Of a stretch of DNA of 64,000 nucleotides, positions 36,498-48,800 are shown one piece after another. Under the pieces are notes generated by a model, which saw only the letters and a list, made by a program, of their open reading frames with translations, had not been told where the DNA came from and did no database searches. The stretch comes from Trichinella spiralis (lineage: Eukaryota; Nematoda; Enoplea; Trichinellida; Trichinellidae). The number at the start of each line of letters is the position of its first letter. Position 1 is the first letter of the stretch. The stretch covers positions 3,342,539 through 3,406,538 of the forward strand of contig CM012955.1 in the NCBI GenBank assembly GCA_000181795.3, read 5' to 3'. The translations under genes and the position numbers were made by a program.

Positions 36498-38063
36498 CTG
36501 TTATCATAGATGTGGTGCCGTGGTTTCCGAAAAAAATAAAAGATCTAGATCTGTTTGCTGATCGTGTTCTCACGTATGGATCTGAATTGGACGCTGATCA
36601 TCCGGTGAGCAAATGAGGAAAATTTATTAAAAAATAATCCGAAAAAAGACTTCTGTACTTCATTTTTGCACAGGGTTTCAAAGATGAAGTGTACCGCAAG
36701 CGAAGGCAACTATTCGCAGATATTGCTCACAATTATCGACAGTAAGCATTTGATAATATATTTTGAAAAAAAGGAAATAGAATTTCTTTTTCACGCAAAA
36801 TTCGCACAGTGGTCAGCCTATACCGAGGATAGAATATACGAAAGAAGAAACCGAAACTTGGGGCCTAATTTACAAAGAACTGAAAAAGCTTTATCCAACG
36901 CACGCATGTCGTGAATTCAATCACATATTCCCTTTGCTCGAACAAAACTGCGGCTACAGTGAAAAAAGCATTCCCCAATTGCAAGACGTTTCAGATTTTT
37001 TGAAAGGTACTTAATAATTATTACTTTGCCTTTTTACTGTGTAGTTTCTTCTTCTTCTTCTTCTTCTTGTAATTTGCTTTTTGCAATTTTCAAGAATGCA
37101 CAGGCTTCACCGTCAGACCTGTAGCTGGTTTGTTGAGTTCACGTGATTTCTTAGCCGGTCTGGCATTCCGAGTGTTTCACACCACGCAGTACATTCGCCA
37201 TTCATCTGCACCAAAATATACCCCTGAACCGTAATCGACGTCTATTAATTTTCATTATTTTTCTTTTTACCTTCAAATTAATTTCCATATTTGACAATGA
37301 ATTTCAGAGATGTCTGTCATGAACTTCTTGGCCATGTACCACTTTTTGCTGATCCAAATTTTGCACAATTTTCACAAGAGATCGGTCTGAGCAGTCTTGG
37401 CGCTCCGGACGAAGTTATTCAAAAGCTGGCCACGGTGAATTCTTTTTTTCCATTTTACTCCACAAACTGTCCATTGCACAGTTCTGAATTTTCATTTAAC
37501 AGTTGTACTGGTTCACGGTGGAATTTGGACTTTGCGAACAAGAAGGCAAACGAAAAGCGTACGGAGCAGGATTACTGTCTTCATTTGGGGAATTGCAGGT
37601 TCCATTTTTATTCAAACGGCTATCAACAATATTCCGTTCGGTTTATTTTAGTACTGCTTGACTGACGAACCTGAAGTTTATCCATTTAATCCAGAAATAA
37701 CAGCTACCACTGAATATCCCATCACATCTTACCAACCGAAATATTTTTTAGCACAGTCGTTTGAAAATGCAAAAGAACAGCTCATGTGATTGTTGATTCT
37801 GTAAAACTAATTTTTTCATTTTAAAAGTATTTTCAATTTTAGAAAATGGGCGTCGGCCATTTCTCGCCCCTTTAACATCAGATATGATCCATACACACAA
37901 AGAATTCAAATTTTAGATAACACTGAAATTTTGAACCACGTCGTTCATGATGTTCGAAGTAAAAAATTCTCATTGTTATACTTTGTTTCGCTATTTTTTT
38001 GTTGTGTTCGTTTCAGATGATCTTCAACTGGTTGAAAGCACCCTGATGAAACTGAGTACTTAA
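35788..38063 (+). CDS. PAH: phenylalanine-4-hydroxylase-like aromatic amino acid hydroxylase
   Basis: Tetrahydrobiopterin- and iron-dependent hydroxylase; PAH converts phenylalanine to tyrosine. Twelve exons (35788-35844, 36081-36197, 36257-36437, 36510-36604, 36674-36741, 36810-37006, 37095-37230, 37308-37434, 37503-37598, 37652-37785, 37843-37958, 38017-38063) give 456 residues, near the 452 of human PAH. An N-terminal ACT regulatory domain ([20 protein letters not shown], then [12 protein letters not shown]) precedes the catalytic domain: [51 protein letters not shown], iron ligands in HELLGH (two His) and in FTVEFG (Glu), [12 protein letters not shown], then [21 protein letters not shown] short tetramerisation tail follows. 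GELQYCL and RYDPYTQRI favour PAH over tryptophan or tyrosine hydroxylase, though nematode PAH may act on more than one substrate. In nematodes PAH also supplies cuticle melanin-type chemistry; that is family knowledge, not seen here. Confidence 0.94.
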
Positions 38064-38917
38064 CTGAAAGTGAACTGACAAAATTGCTAACCATTCTGTG
38101 AATATTATTCTACTCGAATGAAACGAATCTGATCCATTTTTACAAAGCATCATCATCATATTTCATAATCGAATCATATTTAATATTTATTCAAAAGTTA
38201 ATTAATTTTACTAATTTTCAGTGGTAAAAAATACAGTTTCTTATTTCATGTTTTCAAAACTGAAAACATATCACTGATTCATTTCATAATAATAATAATA
38301 ATAATACAAATACATGTTGCCCACTAATTACATTATTAAACGTATGTCAGTGCTTAATGAATTTCACCAATTTTAGAGTTGGTTTTGATTTACAATTTAT
38401 TAAATGAATGCTTTTATCCGAAATATGATATAATAATATTTAAAAAAGAAGTTTTTTCTACGACTTACTCAATTATCTGTCTTGTTCTGGGCTTCCTTGG
38501 CCTTAAGCACTGTACTTGGTATCTTTCGAGTTGACCATTTGCGACTTTCTTCCTGTTTGACAGAAATTCAGGATGAGAAGAAAATGCAAGACACAAAAAA
38601 TTAAAAATAACGGACGATCAACGTGACGGATAAACACAACATACACACGTAGAATTCTATATGTTCGTACTGTAAATTCCTGTTCTCATCGACAATGAAA
38701 ATCAAGTACAGCGTAGGCGCTAGTGCCGCTGTGATTCATCGTATACTAGATTCAACAAAATTGTTATGAATGAAAATAAAACAGTGAAAATTTTCAGGAG
38801 CACCTTTTATTGAAATGTAAAAAATATCTTTTCATATTTCAAACTTTGGTAAAAAGATGAATGTGTGCAATATTGAGCGTGTGGTCACAGATGAGATGGG
38901 AGAAAAAATAGAAATAT
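38064..38917. other. convergent gap between PAH-like and Kv genes
   Basis: 3' flanks of two converging genes, with AATAAA-like signals on both strands (for example AATAAA at 38776, and a TTTATT at about 38806 for the minus gene). A frame-less pyrimidine patch at 38460-38560 shows nothing recognisable. Confidence 0.5.
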
Positions 38918-40259
38918 TCAAAAATCAGACGACTGGCTAATATTCACACAGTCTGGCGAATCATCATCACTTTCCAACGAGTTCATCATGCAAGCCAATC
39001 TCGTTTCAAGTCTGTAATAGTGCTTGAAATTGGCGACAATCACCGGCACCGGTAAGGCAAGTACAAGAACACCAACAATTGCGCACAAGGAACCGACAAA
39101 TTTTCCTGCTGGCGCAACTGGGACCAAATCGCCGTATCCAACTGTGGTCATCGTCACGACAACGTACCAGAACGCGGCCGGGATGCTGGTAAATTTCGAA
39201 TCTTTCGTACCAGATTCAGCGAAATAGATTGCGCTCGAGAAAAGCACCAAACCAATGCAGAGGAAAAAGATAAGCAAGCAAAGTTCTTGCAGACTGGCTC
39301 GAAAGGTGCGGCCCAAGATTTGCAATCCCCTTGAATGTCGACTGAGTTTAAAAATCCGGAAAACGCGCACCAAACGCAGCACCCTCAGCACTGCAAATGA
39401 CATCGATGACGCACTTTCATTGGAAAGAGCCAGATTTATGAAAAATGGCAGAATGGCAATAAAGTCAATCACGTTCAGAAAACTTTTACAAAACTGCAAC
39501 TTGGATGGACAAGACGATATGCGAAGCAAAAATTCAATCGTGAACCAAGTGATACAGACCACTTCGATCAAGAAGAACGGATTCATCGAATCGAGTCGAC
39601 TCGGATCTGCATCCAAACCATCTGGGATTGTTCCATTTCCCACGTACCTCAATTCAGGAAGTGTTTCCAGGCAAAAACTCAACGTACTAAGTACAATTAC
39701 AAACACAGAAAAGAATGCAAATATTCTAGCTAGTAATGACGAGTCCGGGTGTTCAGTTATTTGCCAAATGCGACGCTGAAGCATGTTCTTGGGCATTAAT
39801 GGTACCTCTTGCTTTCGATAGCCTTCTTGTTCCCAGAATTTTTCAATCACAGAATCGCCAATTTCAAAAAATCGCAACTCTCTCACAAACACATCCACCG
39901 GTATATAATCGGGTCGTTTCAGATGACCACCGCTTTGATAAAAATAAAGTATCGCTTCAAAACTTGATCGATGACGGTCAAAAAAATACTCCCGAAGTTC
40001 ACTGTTGTAATAAGGTCTGCGTTTTTCTACATTTCCGAGAAGCGTTTCTGGATAGCGAAGTAAAGTAGATTTTGCAGTTTGAAAGCGCATCCCGCTGATA
40101 TTGATGGTTATCAGTTGTGAATTGTCTTCATCGCAGATCGAACTGCGCGTACCAAACGGAGGTTCCGATTTGTGCCGGTTCACATGATCAGAATCCACAT
40201 AATCCAAGCAGAAACTGCCTCCTTTGCTCCTGTCTGAATTTCCAACTACAGTCGTACAC
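38918..40259 (-). CDS. shk-1: Shaker-type (Kv1) voltage-gated potassium channel, main exon
   Basis: The whole channel body is one exon. A cytosolic T1 tetramerisation domain opens LITINISGMRFQTAKSTLL and includes YYNSELREYFFDRHRSSFEA; S1 lies around FFSVFVIVLSTLSFCLETLP; S2 and S3 follow (CITWFTIEFLLR, VIDFIAILPFFI); S4 is VLRVLRLVRVFRIFKLSRHS with regularly spaced Arg/Lys; S5, pore helix and filter TMTTVGYGD; S6 has ALPVPVIVANF with the Kv PVP bend. S4 charge number and the filter are intact, so a functional delayed-rectifier-like channel is expected. The frame stays open above the first listed codon up to an acceptor (ACATTTAG) at 40260 without an ATG, so the start must lie in an upstream exon; a phase-compatible candidate is at 47194-47288. 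The tail is Ser/Asp-rich without an obvious PDZ ligand. Confidence 0.95.
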
Positions 40260-41897
40260 CTAAATGTTCATTTTAATACTTATAATTAATTATTATACAA
40301 GAAAGTGATCATAAAATATCATATTAGATATATCAAAATAAAGTTTTAATTTTGAAATTATGCAATAATTCACGAATATGATGATGTGAAAATAATATTT
40401 TCTATGTTCATAATTATCAATGTCGATGATTTTCAGTTTTAACTTTGGCTTGATACTTAAGTAAAAAAAATCTTGATAGTTTGATAATAACAATTGTAAA
40501 TAGATTTTAACATTAGAAAACATTTTTTAACATTAAAAAGATTAAAATTGAAAATTTCATAATTTTAACAAATTTTCTCCCTGCATTACAGTGACACGAT
40601 ATGCAAATAATATAATATTTGCATTGTCATAGAACTTCCGCTTACCAATCTTCAGAAGAGTTAATAGTTGAAAGAATATTTTAAAAAATAAATAAACTTT
40701 TCCATATTTTATCCATATAAAAATAAATTTTATTAATTGAAAATAAACTGATAATAAATTAACGAGTTTGTTTTTATTCGATATGAAAAAAAAACATGAA
40801 GAATAAGTTAATTAGTTGTTGAAATAAATAACTGAGCAAACTAAAACAGCCTGCTTGCTTGTGAAATGAAGTTCGAAATAAATTACCACTGGGCATAATT
40901 CTGAATGATGTAAAAGTAAACTTTAAATCAAAGTGCATATAATCTTCAAAAACTTCAAAGCAAAAAGAGAAAAAGTTGAGATGTTTATGAGTAAGTAAGT
41001 GTGATGAGATAAAAAGAAAAAGAAAGCATAAAGTGAATATAATATATATTTTTTTAAAGAAAGTTATACTAAAAGTATTGAAGCAGCAGCAGTGCACGTA
41101 GTGGGATTTTTATCAACAACAGCTGGTGCAATTGATATATGGATGGATGCAATGGGGAAGCCATAAATAAAATATATTAAAAAAAATAAACGTAAGACCA
41201 TCTGGCCAGTTGTGATAAAGGAAGTAAAGTTAGCTGTGTGAATGATTCAATTTTGTGCAGAAGAAGATGAAAACGCTGTTCTTTTTTTCCTCTTCATCCG
41301 CTTCAGCATAAACGGATATACCACCGGAAGAGAAGCTTATTCAAATTAATTAAAACAAGTGACCAGAGCAATTGTCTAACGTTCAAGTCTTAGTCATTCA
41401 GTTGGTTGAGGGGTTGAGGAGAACATTGATTCCCCCCCCCCTTCCTATTTTGCAAACAAACGCGCACGGCATGCTTGCTTGAAAAAATTGTTCTCCGTTC
41501 AAAGCAGTGTTTCCCCGCCGCTGCATGCTTGATGCTGACGAACCGTCGTGGTGTGCATTGGGTCGAAATTAATCAACGCGACAGATCGCTTTATCAAAAG
41601 ATGCTGTTCACCCACGCGAATCAAAATTCCGCCAAATTCCAATATGGAACCAACTCGACTTGGCCGATTACATCTCCAACTTAAGAAAGTAATAAAATCA
41701 GACATGGGTTGAAGGGGAAAATTTTCCTACATCACCACCACACACTTGCGACACGTCTGAAAATGATGTTCAACTGGGGATTTTTGAAATTCTTTCTATT
41801 TCCCTTCAACGTTGCCACACCTTTGGAATTGTAAATTTGTATTCGCATAACAACAATTCGACAAACTGCAATCTTGTTGTTCTTAATTATCCGAATA

Positions 41898-41920
41898 CAG
41901 CAGCAGCAGCAGCAGCAGCA
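41898..41920. repeat. (CAG)7 microsatellite
   Basis: Seven uninterrupted CAG units in noncoding DNA upstream of the Kv body exon; the reverse frame reads as a poly-Cys run and is not a gene. Confidence 0.9.
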
Positions 41921-43315
41921 TAATGTGGAATAGAATAAATTCAACTCGACCAACTGTGAAAGCGTCCATTTTCAAATACAATCAAATCAAATTTTATAAT
42001 ACAAACAAATAAATGTTGCTTGTTTAAAAATTTATAATATGTTTAAAATGTAAATTTAACCCCAACATATACAACTGAACGTCAAAATTTGTCACATCAC
42101 TGCCCAAAATAGTGAATATAAAAAATTAATCAATTTATTTAAAAAAATAGTTGAATAACCAAGAAAAATAAATTTTAATTTCCATATTAAAAATATTTTG
42201 TTTTTTCAATAGCTTTGTCAACTTTTACAAATTAATTATTGTTATTTAAGTGAAATCAATATTTTCAATTAATAATAAAACTTTATAATAATCATACACA
42301 TATGTATATGCATATGTATATATGTATGTATTCACAAAATTATGGTCTATTAGTTATTAAAATGCTTTCAACAACATCGTCGAAAGTAAAGCGATAAATA
42401 AATTTGAAATGCATAATTAAATTTTTACACATCAGATTGAAGCAATTTCACGTGTTTTCATGCATGCACAATTGGGCGTCTACTTTAATGAATATCAATT
42501 ATTAAATTTGAAATTTGTTGTTTGAATGAAAAAAATTAACAGAAATTCATTTCAACTGATAATCCAAAAAAAGTGAATTCTCCAAAATTGGAGTTCATTG
42601 TTTGATTTGATTTGAAATTTGCTACCCTTTTTGAGGGGGAAGCAGAGGGGGAGGTGGACTGTTGGTTCATGAACAACGGAAAAATGTTGTCAGAGTCGGT
42701 CGATTGCATGATCCCTATGCACCGCAAAAACGGACACTCTTTTGAACATTATCGACTACTTTCAATTAATTAATCAAACAAGAGGATTGGGCTTTCTTAA
42801 TTGGGAGGAAAGTTCAGTTTCTCAACGGAAATCAGCATCATTTGCAAAATGATCTGACACTCTCACTGTTCATTTTATCTATTCAAATTTAGATTAGTGG
42901 CGCAGTTTTACAATTAAATAACTATTTATTGAAGTGATTTAAAATGTGAATTCGTTTAAAAAAACAACAGCTTGACCAACACAATGGGAAATGGGTAAAA
43001 AAAGCATGCAAGGTGTTGCTTACGAGACGGAACGATTTTTCACCGCGTCGTACCGGGCCGTCGGGGAAGGATCCAAAAATTTGAACATCACTGCCAGCTT
43101 GCTCCAAAATATCACCATGACACGCTAGATTAACAGTTGTTCAAATGGAGCCATTTTCCCCCTTTTATCGTCGTTTTGTCAGTTTGTGCTTATTCACAAT
43201 GATGCATCGCGCATGGCATTGGCAGAAAATAAAATGGATGAATGAATGATACAGCAAAAAAAAACAGGAAAGAGCAATGAACAAACAACACAGCTTGCCT
43301 GCCGTCAGAGCAAAA

Positions 43316-43342
43316 CAATAAATAAATAAATAAATAAATAAA
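43316..43342. repeat. (AAAT)n tetranucleotide repeat
   Basis: Six to seven AATA units in noncoding DNA. Confidence 0.9.
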
Positions 43343-45157
43343 CGAGAAAATAATAATTTTTCTCGCACAGTTGAAAATTTTACTTTTACACTGGCAAAAT
43401 TTCAAATTAACGCGTCCCACTGTGACTCAGTGCGAAAACACCACGCCGGACAGACGTGGCGATGTATAAGGGGGTAAAAGTGTGGTGGTGGTGGTGGTGG
43501 CGTGTATCAATTGGAAATTAAATTTAGCAGCGATCGAGGCGCTCTCTGAAGAAAAACTTTTCTTTCCAACGCTCCACCACCGCCGGTCGACTGGCGGATG
43601 GATAATGGCGAAAATATATGCCTAAGCGCTGGTATTAATAATAACTGTTGGTCAATATCAGACCGAATTCACAGCACGACAACAAACCTGGCCAGCTGTT
43701 GTTCACTACGACACCGAAGCCATTTCACTCGTTGCTCACTTCCATCATCGACCTTTTCCTTAGTGGTTTTAAATATCTTTTTCATTTTAAACGAAAAGAA
43801 TTTAACAAACTTTACAAATCGTTCAAAATTAATCATACTGCCTTACTGTAACAGGGAATATTACACAGTGAATATTTCTGTTTATCATGTTGCACAACAA
43901 CAACAGAAAATAATAATTCAATTATTTCAATTTTGTAAATTGAATTAACAATGTTTTTCAAAAGTGATGTTGCATAAAGTGATAAAACAAAATAACTTTA
44001 GCCTAGTTTGATACAATTTCCAATAATGTTATTAAATGCAAAGACAAATTATTAACGCAATGCAATCCGATTTTCACCTTCTGCTACTTGTACAACGTGG
44101 ATTGTTCGATTCATTCTTTCAAATTATTACAAACTCACTGTAGTGGTCAAATTTGGATATGGAATTGCATTTGCAATAGTACCAGCAATTAGCAACAATT
44201 AGCGGCACAGCTTGCGACCGGCCGGCTTCGGCTAACTGAAGCAATCGACGCGAAAGAAGCAATTTTCACGTAATCTACAAGGCAAAACGCGCTCAACAAT
44301 ATAATTCACGCCGATGGCTCTGCCCAGTACTGTTCGCTGTTTGAAATACAATAAGATGTTTTCATTTGTACATTTTTTGCATGAATGAATTTTGCACAAA
44401 GGAAAAGATCCTCATCATCATCGTATAAAGTGTGTTTTTGAAATTTTCAAAAAATTAACTCTTCAACCGTTATCAATCAATAAATTTCAAACAAACAAAC
44501 AAATACCTAACCATATCTTATCAGCTAGATTGAGAATGTAAATTCAATTTTTATCTTTCAAAGAAATTCAAATTGCACTACACACAATCAATAAATTAAT
44601 ATTTTCCATTGTTCATATTCAACAAGTGAAAAATGACCAATATATAATAATTAATGATCAGCTGACTAATGACATTAGAGTTCTTGTAAATAATAATTGA
44701 TGGAATGAGTGAAATCAATGAAATATTTCAACAAATATACATGTATATAATTATTGGTTTAAAAAAAAAGAAAGAAAAAGAACTAACTTTTGTGATTGAA
44801 CTGGCTTTGCCAGTGGTTTGAGTTTCTCTTTGCGAAGTTGAATCCATTCCAAAGTGTCACTTGTGCACGCATGAAGCATACTCCACCGCTGGTCAGTCAG
44901 TCAATAACAGCAACAACGCCAACAACAACAATAATAATGCTAATAATATTAAGCTGAGCTTGAGCAGCATGGAGTATCGAATTCAAGCTTTCATTAGCAG
45001 AAAAGAAAATCATAATTCTTTCTTTTTCAAAGCGTAATACAACAAAAAAATGAAGAAGGAATGATGAAAATATGCATGTACATACATATATATTATTGAG
45101 AAAAGAAATCAGAATACGCATACACTGGCACCGAGAACAACTAGCCGTATGTGAAGA

Positions 45158-45180
45158 TGAAGAAGAAGAAGAAGAAGAAG
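45158..45180. repeat. (GAA)n microsatellite
   Basis: Purine-only GAA run, noncoding, continuing loosely into neighbouring A/G-rich sequence. Confidence 0.9.
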
Positions 45181-47193
45181 CAAAATATCAAAAAAAAACA
45201 ATCTTTTCGAAATAACTTCTTTTCAAATAAAGAAACACAAAGCAAACGCAGAATAAATGTGAAAATGCGCATTTACATCTGCGCTATAAAACATCTGCTA
45301 TTCATCTGAAAATTAATCTCAAATTCTTTTCTTCCTCATCTTCATCTTCTGCTTAAGTTTTGAAATGAAAAAAAAAACATTTTATTACACTTTTTCCCTC
45401 TTCCGCTATGATAAAATTTTTTTGCTTGTTTTTTGTGCGTGTGTCTCAAATTATAAAAATTACAGTACACCTGATAATTTGAAAAGAACATTTCCACGTC
45501 TGTTTCTTCTTCCTATTCTTCAACCAAGGTAAAATTGAAATTTGAATCTATTGAATAGCGTGAAAAGATTATTCAAATTTCTTTTCACCAGGCAGAATTC
45601 ATATTTTATTCAAAGCACTGGTCAGAGTACAAAGAACAATCATTCAATTCACAGTGCAATTCTACTTCTTTTTCTTTAATAAATATCTTATTGCATTATT
45701 ATTATTATTTTAATTGAGATGTGAAATTCTTTTTCCAATTTGCTCCTGCTGCCGATAACAACACTCCCTATTATGAAAATTGCCGGACAGATCAACTGAT
45801 TTCGTAAAAGGGTTATTTGATTTTTTTTCTCACATTGATCTACTTTTCTCCATTGATCAATCACACAATCAAAGCGCTTAATATTAAATGAAATGAAATG
45901 ATATGATATGTCCGAACTACTTCATCAATTTCATGCTTCAAAACAGTAAGAGTATGAATGATTTTTTTCATAAGAAAAGAAGACTATATGATAAATAATC
46001 TCCAAGCCATTATGCCAATTAAACCAAAAGTACTGTAGCAGAACTTTGCAAATGAATATAGCACTTTAATTAGTAATAAGAAAGGGGAAAGGTGGACATT
46101 TATTGTACATACAGTTTTTAAAACTGAAAAATCCAACTACCACCTCCCCATATAATTAAAAAAATATTTTTCTTTTGACAATAATATGCAAAATGAATTC
46201 CAATAATCTACTAATCTTGCACAAATGATCAACCGAATGAAAAATATTCTCCATGCTCTGCCATTCAGCTCTACCTACTTCTTATTTCTGCACAAACTTC
46301 GCTTCAATTTTCGAAAATGCTAATATTGCCAACTGTTGGCAATATATCAAATGGTAAACACGACGTCAGCAAATACTATTTTCACGTGTGCGTTGGTTAG
46401 AATTTGAAAATTTGTTTACGTGGTTGTTTGTTTTCGATTCAAAATCCGGCGACCAGAAAGAACTTTTCCCACTTATTTTACACACCGTCACAACAATTTA
46501 TATGGAAATTAATTTTTCAATCAAAACAGCAACAATGTCAATTTGCACAACAGATTCGATCAACTACCGTACACAGCGCCAATAGTTGAAAAGTGCAGAC
46601 AGGCAAAAATTTCACCTTTCGACATGATCAATTTTTCAAAATATTTCTTTTTTTTGTAAAGCGCTTAATAATTAATCGCCCGCATAATTTGATCGTCAAC
46701 ATCGATTATGTGGAATTGTCAATTTTGACGCGTTTACAAATTTGTCCCACCCAGTGGTTGAATAAAACTTTTCAGCTTTTCAAATTTGAACAAAAAGACA
46801 CTCGAGAAACACAGTCACAAAGCTGACATTGTGGAAGCAAGTGGGGAGGGGGGGACAGTGCGCATTTGCCCGGCCAAGAGGGGCGGGGATATTGAACTGA
46901 ACATTAAACGCGCAGTCAAAGTCAGACTGCTTATATTATTTTTTCCCTTCAGAGAAATGCCGAACACAAAGCGGCCCGGTGGCGCAAGTGACTGATTAGT
47001 TTGAGAGTTGCTCAATTCCCATCGACAAATTGACCAAAAAAACTCTCAAACAGCCAAATAGCTATCCAGCTAGCTCTACTAGTCGCGTGCGGAATCGATT
47101 TTCAAAAATCCTCAACTTCTGCGCGATTATTATACGAGATATTTTTGAAGAGGAAAAGTGAAAACTTAAAAAAATTAAAATTAAACCAATTAC

Positions 47194-47288
47194 CAATTTT
47201 GGTCGTTGGACAAGTTCGCCGTGGTGCTGCCATTTCCCACAACCGCGCATCCACAACGGGCACACTCCAAACGGTCCTGGTCGTCCAT
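47194..47288 (-). CDS. candidate first coding exon of the Kv channel
   Basis: The ATG at 47288 opens a 95-base exon reading MDDQDRLECARCGCAVVGNG and on to SNDQN, ending in a good donor (AATTG/GTAATT). It leaves two bases, exactly what the Kv body exon (which begins with one base before TGT ACG) requires, so the join would read ...DQNWCTTVVGNSDRSKGG. The Cys pairs CxxCxC are striking, but I recognise no domain. Frame and phase fit by chance one time in three, so the assignment is tentative; the exon could belong to another transcript. Confidence 0.35.
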
Positions 47289-48800
47289 AGTTGCCGCATC
47301 TAGTGAAGCCTGCCTCTGAGCGTTCTGTTTGGCGGAAGAGGATTTTGAAAGATGGAAAAATATTTCGCCATTCTTTCCAGACAACTATTCAAAAATCGAT
47401 ACTGTAAGCGTTGTTTTCCCTCCTTTTTTTACAAAAGGAAAAAAGTGTGGGCACAGGTTGAAAAAGAAACACAAGCAAGCATCCACAAAAAATCGTCGGA
47501 TGTGAAAGTTCAAAATTGATTAGTTGACAACGTCGACCGCAAAACTGACATGGTGATTTTTGAACGAATGGGCGGGCAGGGCCATGCCTTTCGACGAACA
47601 ACGGCGGAAGCAACAGCAGCAGCAGCAGCAAAAGCAAAAGCAGTAGCAGCTGTTCACAAATTCAAAATTAGCATCATATGCTGGACAATCGTGTGCCACT
47701 CCTCGTCTGCCATGACAGACGCGATTGACGGATTTCAGCTAGCCTCGCTTTTCAAAACGGCCAACAACCAACCGTCAGGCCAAAGTCGACAGTCAAACGA
47801 CTTTTCCATCTTTTTGAAAAATGATCATCCATCTCACTGACCACAATTTACATTCTTGCCCATTTATTATTATTATTATTATTATTGCTGCTATTTTCAA
47901 TTTTCCTCACCTCAGCAAACAATCCACTTCACTTCAAATTCAAGCTTCTTCTTCAAAAAAACAAGTTTCACATTATTCTGCTGTTTCCTCTTTTTCGTAT
48001 TTTTTTGAATTTTACATTTTCTCTTTATTCATTTTTTTAAACATTCCAACAAATCATAACTTTCGCTTGTTCGTCCGTTGATTTTTCACAAACTGCGACG
48101 CCAAACTTTTCCTCCATTCTTTCGACAGTACTTTCGACCGACTTCAGACAGTCTTTACTTTTAGTCACCTGAAAATCATCAATTTGAATTTTGTATTTCA
48201 AAATTAATTTCAAACAATTTCAAAATATAAAATAAAAGTTTTTTTAGATTTATTTAAACAAAAATCATTTTATTATAAAATACAAATATTTAAATTAATT
48301 TATTAGAAAATTATTTTTAAAAAAAGTAGAACACTTTTGTAGAATTTATGTCACACGCAAGTACGTCACATCATAACTTGAAAATTGTGACTGTTTACTT
48401 AATGTTTTTTATTAATCAAATTTTTTCACATTAAAAAAATTTACCCACAATATTTAAAAAATGTAACTGAAAAGTTGTCAAAAAATTATTTCATAAATAC
48501 TTTATTATTCAAATAATAAAATACAACTGTGAGTTTATATCAGCTAGCGAAGAACAATCGGAACCGATTGTTTGTACAAAACATTTTACCACTGCAATAG
48601 GTACTCTACTCAATTATAATGGTACTCTCACCCGATTGCTGCATCAAACTAACAATCAAGTGAGTTGCAAAAAAAACGTAACAGTGGTGCATTGTTAAAT
48701 TTAAAAATAAAAAAACCAAAATCACCACCACCACCATCACCATCACCAGCAGCAAAGATTTAAAATATTTCAAGAGTAGTTAGTAGCTCAAGTTCAATGC
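47289..48800. other. intergenic, repeat-bearing
   Basis: Between the candidate Kv first exon and the R3H gene's stop. Contains a CAG/GCA-rich patch (47610-47650, read as poly-Ala in one frame), a (TTA)n run at 47866-47887 and a CCA/CAT-rich patch at 48722-48752. The plus frames at 47550 and 47821 are low-complexity and unsupported. Probably the Kv promoter at the left end. Confidence 0.5.

Larger units (their letters stand above)
40260..47193. other. probable long 5' intron/upstream region of the Kv gene
   Basis: Seven kilobases without a supported exon. It holds several microsatellites ((CAG)7 at 41898-41920, (AAAT)n at 43316-43342, (GGT)n at 43481-43500, (GAA)n at 45158-45180), GC-richer islands at about 43030-43100 and 43430-43600, and short chance ORFs only. 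If the 47.2-kb exon belongs to the Kv channel, this is one intron and by far the longest in the window; otherwise it is intergenic. Confidence 0.45.

Noticed and set aside
39024-40068. Plus-strand ORFs of 67-174 residues
   Set aside because: Antisense to the single-exon Kv channel; sequence is meaningless and overlaps conserved pore and T1 coding.
44897-45121. Hydrophobic minus-strand ORF in the Kv upstream region
   Set aside because: No recognisable signature and composition fits AT-rich noise.
47550-47840. Ala/Lys-rich ORF
   Set aside because: Low-complexity translation of a GCA repeat with no homologue.
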